A program made the translations under genes and the position numbers. This document shows positions 57,971 through 64,000 of a stretch of DNA of 64,000 bases, one piece after another. The notes under the pieces were generated by a model. That model did not search any database. It was not told the origin of the DNA and saw only the letters and a list, made by a program, of their open reading frames with translations. This DNA comes from Pseudomonas sp. CCC3.1 (GTDB lineage Bacteria; Pseudomonadota; Gammaproteobacteria; Pseudomonadales; Pseudomonadaceae): positions 2,108,001-2,172,000 of the forward strand of contig NZ_CP133778.1 of NCBI RefSeq assembly GCF_034347405.1. Reading direction: 5' to 3'. The stretch's first letter is position 1, and every line of letters begins with the position of its first letter.

Positions 57971-58822
57971 TTAATGTCGGCCTTGGGCCAGTGTGGGGTT
58001 CAAGGCGTCGGTCAGGCCGTCGCCCAGCAGGTTGAATGCAAGCACCGTGAGGAAAATCGCCAGGCCGGGAATGGCGGTCAGGTACCAAGCGGTGCGGATT
58101 TGTTCTCGCCCGCTGCCGATCATGCTGCCCCAGCTCACCTGATTGGGGTCGCCAAGGCCCATGAACGACAGCGCCGACTCCATCAACACTGCCGAGGCGA
58201 CCATAATTGATGCGGTCACGATCAGTGTCGGCAGGATGTTTGGCAGTACTTCGCAGACGATGATGCGCAGGTGTGTGTAGCCGACGCTGCGGGCCGCGAG
58301 GATGTATTCGCGCTCACGGATCGAGCGCACTTCGGCGCGAACCAGCCGGGCGACGGTGGGCCAGGAAATGATCCCGATGGCGAAAATCAGGGTCGGCACC
58401 GAGGGTTGGGCAATTGCGACCAAGGCCACCAGCAATACAAAGCTGGGCATGGTCTGGAAAATCTCGATCAGGCGTTGCAGGCCATAGTCGACACGCCCGC
58501 CGAAGTAACCGGCCAGCGCGCCGATGCTCAGGCCCAGCACCACCCCGAACAGACTGGCGAGCACCCCGACTTGCAGTGACACGCGCCCGCCATGCACCAC
58601 CCCGGCCATCAAGTCGCGGCCCAGCGCATCGGTGCCCAGCGGGTAGTGCCAGTCCTGACCCGGCCACAGCAGCGCGTCAGCCTCCATCGCCAGCGGATCG
58701 CCGGGGTAGAGCAGCGGGGCCAGCAAGGCGAGCGCGGCGATTATCAGCAGGAAAAGCAGCCCGCCCATCGCCGTCGGGTTGCGCATAAAGCGGCGCAGGG
58801 CCGCACTGCGTGGCGTGCTCAT
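57971..58822 (-). CDS. ABC transporter permease, DppC/OppC family
   Basis: 283-residue inner-membrane permease. An N-terminal cytoplasmic and TM segment (RRFMRNPTAMGGLLFLLIIA) is followed by YPLGTDALGRDLMAGVVHGGRVSLQVG, the OppC signature, and the ATPase-docking loop EYILAARSVGYTHLRIIVCEVLPNI. Start overlaps the end of the DppB gene by 4 bases (ATGA). Complete, with the usual length. Confidence 0.92.
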   Translation of the reverse strand: MSTPRSAALRRFMRNPTAMGGLLFLLIIAALALLAPLLYPGDPLAMEADALLWPGQDWHYPLGTDALGRDLMAGVVHGGRVSLQVGVLASLFGVVLGLSIGALAGYFGGRVDYGLQRLIEIFQTMPSFVLLVALVAIAQPSVPTLIFAIGIISWPTVARLVRAEVRSIREREYILAARSVGYTHLRIIVCEVLPNILPTLIVTASIMVASAVLMESALSFMGLGDPNQVSWGSMIGSGREQIRTAWYLTAIPGLAIFLTVLAFNLLGDGLTDALNPTLAQGRH

Positions 58823-59808
58823 CGACGACTCCTGATGCGCGGGTCGAGCCAGCTTTGCAACACGTCCACCAGCACATTGGTGACGATCACCAGCAAGGAC
58901 GAGATCAGCAAAATGCCCAGTAACACGTTGTAGTCACGGGCCATGACGGCGTCGTAGGCCAGCCGCCCGAGGCCGGGCAGGCTGAACACGGTTTCGATCA
59001 CCACCGCGCCCCCGAGCATGCCGCCCAAGTGCAGGCCTGCCAGGGTGGTGATCGGCAGCAAGGCGTTGCGCAGCACATGTTTAAAGGTAATGACCCACGG
59101 CGAAAGCCCCTTGGCCGTGGCAGTGCGCACGTAGTCCTGGGCCCCGGCTTCGAGCATCGAGGCGCGGGTCAGGCGCGCATAAATAGCGATATAGATCAGC
59201 GCCAGAGAACTGGCTGGCAGGGCCATGTAGCGCAAGGTGTCGAGCAGCGCCGGCCAGCCGTGCAGGTCGGCGCCAATGGTGCCCGCGCCGCCGGTGGGCA
59301 GCCAGCCGAGCTTGACCGAGAACACCACGATCAGCATCAGGCCGATCCAGAACCCCGGCACTGAATAGAAAAATTGCGAGCACACCGACAACACGCGATC
59401 TGGCCAGCGACCCTGCCAGTGGGCCATCAACATGCCCAGCGCAATGCCCAGCAGCAGCGAGAAAAACAGCGCCAGCAGCATCAGGGTCAACGTGGTGCCC
59501 AGGCGTTGGGAAATCAGGGTTTCGACCGACGAGCCATAACGCGGCGAGTACCCCAGATTAAAGTGCGCGAGGTTGCTCAGGTAATGCCACAACTGCAATG
59601 CGATGGACTGGTCCAGCCCAAATTGACTGCGCAGCGCTGCCAGGCTTTCCTGAGTGGCCGACCCCGATTCACCGGCCATCACATCGGCGGCATCGCCGGG
59701 CGCCAGTTGCAGTAATAGAAAGTTGATTAAAAGAATACCGAACAGGGTCGGCAAGGTATGCAACAGCGCACGCCAGAATGCAGCGTTTAATGCCCGAAGA
59801 ATTTTCAT
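58819..59808 (-). CDS. ABC transporter permease, DppB/OppB family
   Basis: 329-residue inner-membrane permease. FGILLINFLLLQLAPGDAAD near the N-terminus and the docking loop AQDYVRTATAKGLSPWVITFKHVLRNALLP followed by GGAVVIETVFSLPGLGRLAYDAVMARDY define OppB. First gene of the unit; divergent from the flavoprotein gene at 60085. The two ATPase subunits that this importer class needs are not encoded in the window. Confidence 0.92.
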   Translation of the reverse strand: MKILRALNAAFWRALLHTLPTLFGILLINFLLLQLAPGDAADVMAGESGSATQESLAALRSQFGLDQSIALQLWHYLSNLAHFNLGYSPRYGSSVETLISQRLGTTLTLMLLALFFSLLLGIALGMLMAHWQGRWPDRVLSVCSQFFYSVPGFWIGLMLIVVFSVKLGWLPTGGAGTIGADLHGWPALLDTLRYMALPASSLALIYIAIYARLTRASMLEAGAQDYVRTATAKGLSPWVITFKHVLRNALLPITTLAGLHLGGMLGGAVVIETVFSLPGLGRLAYDAVMARDYNVLLGILLISSLLVIVTNVLVDVLQSWLDPRIRSRR

Positions 59809-60084
59809 TGTGTTAGCCCGTTAAGTGCGCCGCTATTAACGGGGTGCTTATAACCTTTGTCAACAAATGAAAAAGTTCTATTGTTATGCGCTTTGCGTTT
59901 CTAAGCATAGATAAAAAAGGTATACGCGAGCCAAGTAGCAATGATTGACGGACGGGCGAGGGATGATTACTGTCGGCCTCCAGCCAAACCCGTGGTTTGG
60001 GTAAAGTTCCGTAAAATACAAAAAGTTATAAGCTCTGCTCTAAATGGGCAGAACACTTTAATACGCTCGTTAGTTGAGGCAAGT

Positions 60085-61305
60085 GTGACGCTTAATCAAA
60101 CTATTAATGTCCGCTCTTCTGCAGGCCTGCACACCGTGTTGGGGCGGGTTCCGGCCCTGGTCGAAGAGATTGCCCAAGGCGCCTCGCAACGTGACCTGGA
60201 ACGTGAGTTGCCGTTTACTGCCTTCCGTTTGATCCGCGAAGCCGGATTGGGTGCCTTGCGCATTCCACAGGCTCTGGGCGGGCCGGGCGGCAGTGTCAGC
60301 GACTACATCGAAGTGATCGCCGCGCTGGCCAGCGCCGACCCCAACGTCGCCCATGCATTGCGCTCGCATTTCAACTTCACCGAAGCGGTCATTCACAGCC
60401 CGGACAGCGCCGAGAAACGCGATTACGTCAACAAAATCCTCGACGGCAAACTGTTTGCCGGGGCTCACACCGAAGTCGGCGCGCCGCTGGGCACTATCCT
60501 CACGCGTTTGACCCGGGAGGGTGATGACTACCGTTTAAACGGTAAAAAATGGTACGCCACCGGCTCTGCCTATTCGGATTTTCTGTCCTTTTCAGCGACC
60601 AACGACGAGGGCCAGATGATTTCTGTGCTGCTGCCCGCTGGCCGTGCCGGGATCAACGTACTCGACGACTGGGACGGCATGGGCCAGCGCCTGACGGCCA
60701 GCGGCGGGGTGTTGCTGGACAACGTGCAGGTGTTCGCCAGCGAACTGAAAATCCGCAGCCACAACGCCGATGTCGGCCGTCATTGCTCAACCTTGCGCCA
60801 ATTGCACTTGGCGGCCTGTGCGGCGGGCGTGGTGCGCAATATCCGTGAAGACGCCCTGGGTTATGTGCGCAAACAGGCGCGGGCCGCCATGCACAGCCCG
60901 GCCGAGGTGGCGCGTGACGATCAGTTCGTGCAGCAGGTGGTCGGTGAAATCGCGGCCAACGTTTACGCCGTGGATGCGCTGATTGCCCACACGGCACGTA
61001 TTCTCGATGACAGTTCTCAGGCCCTGTTGAATGCCGACCCGGCACTGGACCAACAATTGCTCGACGCCTCGATCAGCAATGCACAAATGCAAGTGGTGGT
61101 GGCCAAACTGGCGTTACGCTCTGCTGAAGTGATGTTTGAAGTAGGCGGTGGTTCGGCCACGTCGCGAAAATATAACTTTGACCGGCATTGGCGAAATATT
61201 AGAACCGTCTTGAATCATAATCCGTTGTTGCACAAAACCCGCGTAGTGGGTGACTTTTATATCAATGAAACAACCACTCATCTTCGCGAAGGGCTGGTGT
61301 TTTAA
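60085..61305 (+). CDS. Acyl-CoA dehydrogenase-fold flavoprotein, SfnC/DszC-like
   Basis: 406-residue protein of the acyl-CoA dehydrogenase superfamily, nearest by pattern to the SfnC/DszC flavin-dependent monooxygenase branch. The N-terminal helical domain (FTAFRLIREAGLGALRIPQALGG), the middle beta domain (FAGAHTEVGAPLGTILTRL and LNGKKWYATGSAYSDFLSF), and a C-terminal helical bundle with VGGGSATSRKYNFDRHWRNIRT are all present. The catalytic Glu of true acyl-CoA dehydrogenases is not evident. GTG 60085 has GAGG 5 nt upstream and gives the normal length; the frame is open to 59941. Between a peptide-type importer and a TonB receptor, it may attack a sulfur- or nitrogen-containing nutrient. Reaction not established. 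Confidence 0.82.
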   Translation: MTLNQTINVRSSAGLHTVLGRVPALVEEIAQGASQRDLERELPFTAFRLIREAGLGALRIPQALGGPGGSVSDYIEVIAALASADPNVAHALRSHFNFTEAVIHSPDSAEKRDYVNKILDGKLFAGAHTEVGAPLGTILTRLTREGDDYRLNGKKWYATGSAYSDFLSFSATNDEGQMISVLLPAGRAGINVLDDWDGMGQRLTASGGVLLDNVQVFASELKIRSHNADVGRHCSTLRQLHLAACAAGVVRNIREDALGYVRKQARAAMHSPAEVARDDQFVQQVVGEIAANVYAVDALIAHTARILDDSSQALLNADPALDQQLLDASISNAQMQVVVAKLALRSAEVMFEVGGGSATSRKYNFDRHWRNIRTVLNHNPLLHKTRVVGDFYINETTTHLREGLVF

Positions 61306-61458
61306 GTTGTACTTGCTGTAAGCCATTAGTGCTGTCTTCGTGATGGCCCGTTGTTAATAGCGCGCACGCCCTTACCAGGTACCGCATCTCCTAATCCTTG
61401 TTAGATGGCCAGGAACGTCCACCACGCCAGCAATAAATTGATTGTTTGCAGGTAGTTC

Positions 61459-63990
61459 ATGAATGTTCGTTTAAATACCCCTCGTTCGTCGCTCAGTGTG
61501 ATGGTGTCCATCGGTGTCATGTCATTGTTCGGCAGTACAGCGGCGCTCGCCGATGACCCCGTGCGCAGTACCGAGCACAGCGGCAAAAGTGACAACTCAC
61601 TGGAAACGGTTGTGGTCACCGGTTCTCGGGCCGAATCGCGCACCGTAGCGCAAAGCCTGGCACCGATTGATGTGATCAGCGCTGACGACCTGGCCCGATC
61701 CGGCAAACAGAATTTGCGTGATGCCCTCGCCGCACAAGTGCCTTCCTATACCAACGACGCGGGTTTTACCGGCGCCACCGGGATTGCCGTCAAATCGGCC
61801 ACCTTGCGCGGCCTGGGCGGCAACTCGGTATTGGTGTTGGTCAACGGTAAGCGGCGGCACAACACGGCGCAAATCTTTCACCAGTCGTCTTCGACCTCTA
61901 ACGGTCAATCGCCGGTCGACCTTGACCTGATCCCGGTCAGCGCGGTTGATCACATCGAAGTGCTGCGTGACGGTGCGGCGGCGTTGTATGGCTCGGATGC
62001 CATCGCCGGGGTGATCAACATCATCCTCAAGAGCAATAAAAGTGGTGGCCAGGCCAGCGCGATATACGGCCAATACGGCGAGCGGGTGGGGCACAAGGGC
62101 AACTTTGGCGCTACCGGCCAAACACTCTTCAACCAAGGGTTTGAACTGCCGAACGACGGTTTTTTCAACGTCAGCGGTGACGTCAAAATCCAGGAAACCA
62201 GCAACGTCGCGGGTGCGGTTCCCGACCGGACCAAAATCTATTCGGGCGACGACCCGCGCGAATTCAGCGAAAGCCGCAACCGGCAGATCATGGGCCAGCC
62301 GCGCGCCCAGACCTACAACTTTGCCTATAACGCGGAACTGCCGCTCAACGACGCGCTGGACTTCTACTCGTTCACCACCTTCAGCCATCGCGACTCCACC
62401 GGCTTTGGCACCTATCGAACGGCCAACTCGGCGCAGAACATTCCTGAGATCTACCCGGATGGCTTCCTGCCCAAGTTCCGTTCAGTCGAGGACGACTATC
62501 AAAGCGTGTTCGGCCTTAAAGGCAAAGATGTACTGGGCTGGGACTGGGACGCTTCGACCAGTTATGGCCGCAATGATGTGCACTACCACAACGACGACTC
62601 GCTGAACGCCTCGTTTGGTCCGGCCAGCCCGACCGACATCGACAACGGCGAAGCGATTTTCAGCCAGTGGACCAACAACCTCGACATCACCCGTTCGTTT
62701 GACACCGGCTGGTTTGACAGCCCGCTGCACGTGGCCAGCGGCCTTGAATACCGGATCGACAGTTATCAGATCCGCAAGGGTGAATACGCCTCCTATGCGG
62801 ACGGCGGCTACATCTACCCGGCGGGTTCGCCCAACGCTGGCAAGCGTCCGAGTTCCGGGTCGGCCGGGTGGGGCGGCTTCAGCCCCGAGGCAGCCGGCAG
62901 TTGGGATCGCAGCAACACCGCAGGCTATGTGGACTTCACCCAGAAGTTGACGAGTGACTGGGAACTGAGCGTGGCCGGGCGTTTCGAGCATTACAGTGAC
63001 GTTGGCGACACCGCCAGCGGCAAGCTGTCGACCCGTTATCAACTGACCCCGACCTTTGCCATACGCGGCGCGGTCAACAACGGCTTCCGTGCGCCATCGT
63101 TGCAACAGCAGCACTTCTCATCCAGCACCTCGGCCTGGAGCGCCAACCCGATTACTGGCGTGCTCAGTCAGACCATCACCACTTATGCGCCGCCGGGTTC
63201 AGCCGCAGCTGTCGCCTTGGGTTCCAAAGACCTGAAGCCGGAAAAGTCGCTTAACTACAGCCTTGGCTTTGTCGCCACGCCGTTGAAGAACCTCGACATC
63301 ACCGTCGACCTCTACCAGATCGACATCAAGGACCGCATCCTCCAGACCAGCGCGCTGAGCGGGGTCAATGATCCGAACATTGCAGCCTTGCTGACCCAGG
63401 CCGGGTTGAGTACCAACCAGAGCGTCGCCTACTACGGCAACCTCGCCGACACCCGTACCCGCGGTATCGACCTGGTGGCGGATTACCGTGCTGAATATGG
63501 CCCCTATGGCCGTGGCAAGTGGACCCTGACCAGCACCCAAAGCCTGCAAGAAATTCGCAGCATCAACGAGCCGGACTCGCTGGCGGGCACCGGAGTGGAA
63601 GTGCTCGGGCGCGACAAACAGGGCAACTTGACCAGCGCCTTCCCGAAAAACAAAACCTCGCTGTCGCACACCTGGTTCATTGACGACTTTGAAGTGGCGA
63701 TCAAGGAGTCGCGCTTCTCGGCTGTCACCGGCAAGAGCTACTACAACGCCAACCGAGATGAGAAGGTCAAACCGGCCTACATCACCGACCTGGACGTGGC
63801 CTACAACATCAGCGACCAGTTCAAGGTCTCGGTGGGTGGCTTGAACATCTTCAACAAACGCCCAGAACAACTCAGCGAACAAGCCAAGCTTTACTACTTC
63901 ATGCCCGTCGATGACCCGGCCTACAGCTGGTACTCACCCTACGGCGTGGATGGCGCGTACTACTACGCACGCCTCGACTATTTCTGGTAA
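61459..63990 (+). CDS. TonB-dependent outer membrane receptor
   Basis: 843-residue outer-membrane receptor. Sec signal to ALADD near residue 33, then a plug domain (LETVVVTGSRAESRTVAQS as the TonB box region, ATLRGLGGNSVLVLVNGKRR, IEVLRDGAAALYGSDAIAGVINI) and a 22-strand barrel ending in an aromatic residue (YYYARLDYFW). Plug and barrel resemble receptors for small organic nutrients rather than classic ferric siderophore receptors; no iron-regulatory box was recognised upstream. Complete. It follows the SfnC-like gene by 153 bases and, with the divergent ABC importer, would make an uptake path across both membranes. Confidence 0.92.
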   Translation: MNVRLNTPRSSLSVMVSIGVMSLFGSTAALADDPVRSTEHSGKSDNSLETVVVTGSRAESRTVAQSLAPIDVISADDLARSGKQNLRDALAAQVPSYTNDAGFTGATGIAVKSATLRGLGGNSVLVLVNGKRRHNTAQIFHQSSSTSNGQSPVDLDLIPVSAVDHIEVLRDGAAALYGSDAIAGVINIILKSNKSGGQASAIYGQYGERVGHKGNFGATGQTLFNQGFELPNDGFFNVSGDVKIQETSNVAGAVPDRTKIYSGDDPREFSESRNRQIMGQPRAQTYNFAYNAELPLNDALDFYSFTTFSHRDSTGFGTYRTANSAQNIPEIYPDGFLPKFRSVEDDYQSVFGLKGKDVLGWDWDASTSYGRNDVHYHNDDSLNASFGPASPTDIDNGEAIFSQWTNNLDITRSFDTGWFDSPLHVASGLEYRIDSYQIRKGEYASYADGGYIYPAGSPNAGKRPSSGSAGWGGFSPEAAGSWDRSNTAGYVDFTQKLTSDWELSVAGRFEHYSDVGDTASGKLSTRYQLTPTFAIRGAVNNGFRAPSLQQQHFSSSTSAWSANPITGVLSQTITTYAPPGSAAAVALGSKDLKPEKSLNYSLGFVATPLKNLDITVDLYQIDIKDRILQTSALSGVNDPNIAALLTQAGLSTNQSVAYYGNLADTRTRGIDLVADYRAEYGPYGRGKWTLTSTQSLQEIRSINEPDSLAGTGVEVLGRDKQGNLTSAFPKNKTSLSHTWFIDDFEVAIKESRFSAVTGKSYYNANRDEKVKPAYITDLDVAYNISDQFKVSVGGLNIFNKRPEQLSEQAKLYYFMPVDDPAYSWYSPYGVDGAYYYARLDYFW

Positions 63991-64000
63991 GCGCCCTGGC

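Noticed and set aside
1..64000. CRISPR array, tRNA or rRNA genes, prophage
   Set aside because: No regular spacer-repeat pattern, cloverleaf-like sequence, rRNA segment or phage structural genes were recognised on reading through.

Overview
The window looks like accessory and catabolic chromosome of a fluorescent Pseudomonas (P. fluorescens group). This is inferred from the E. coli-like glc operon order, gene content, high-GC codon use, REP-type hairpins and a GabD/DauA/MSG protein set that reads as Pseudomonas. No tRNA, rRNA, CRISPR array, phage or complete insertion sequence was recognised. Nearly all genes concern uptake and oxidation of small carbon and nitrogen compounds, arranged as separate modules each with its own regulator.

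Region by region. (1) 1-8263: the end of an aromatic-acid MFS transporter, an AraC regulator, a hypothetical gene, then a minus-strand operon (AroE-like dehydrogenase, two 3-ketosteroid-dehydrogenase-type flavoproteins, a NIPSNAP protein) divergent from an IclR regulator. I read it as a hydroaromatic acid aromatisation module. (2) 8395-12607: an exported GMC oxidoreductase with its Tat chaperone-like subunit, a glyoxalase-like protein and a DHA2 efflux pump. (3) 12612-31777: a large catabolic island with a lambda-crystallin-type dehydrogenase, an AcoX/NAD-kinase-like protein, split GcvPA/GcvPB paralogues without GcvH or GcvT, a class III aminotransferase, a GabD-type aldehyde dehydrogenase, an IclR regulator, two SDRs, a HisJQMP-type ABC importer, a fused ferredoxin/HcnB-like flavoprotein, a DapA-family lyase, an old-yellow-enzyme homologue and a HcnC-like oxidase. 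Repeated GCGAAC / TTGTGCG palindromes lie before several of these genes, suggesting one IclR regulon. (4) 32145-39552: glcB, glcG, glcF, glcE, glcD and divergent glcC, with two perfect GlcC-type operators.

(5) 39731-42561: a sigma-54-type promoter, a Tat-exported flavin amine oxidase, a periplasmic cytochrome c and a secreted RidA protein. This looks like a self-contained periplasmic amine dehydrogenase with its own imine hydrolase. (6) 41865-43980: two 145-bp copies of a MITE with TA target sites; one has split an orphan hicB gene, and conceptual removal restores the frame. (7) 44457-47264: an orphan TccC-type Tc toxin C subunit whose AT-rich C-terminal domain carries an HExxH + GTxD zincin signature. 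(8) 47473-51152: a small membrane protein, a YkvI transporter, RidA, a DauA-like D-amino-acid dehydrogenase and an XRE-cupin regulator. (9) 51269-55197: GntR regulator, SDR, BKACE (DUF849) and MFS importer, a beta-hydroxy acid utilisation operon. (10) 55227-63990: a peptide-type ABC importer lacking ATPases, an aldo/keto reductase, a DszC/SfnC-like flavoprotein and a TonB-dependent receptor.

Start sites were chosen by Shine-Dalgarno position, domain start and overlap with neighbours. Product names rest on motif and family recognition by eye, with no database search.
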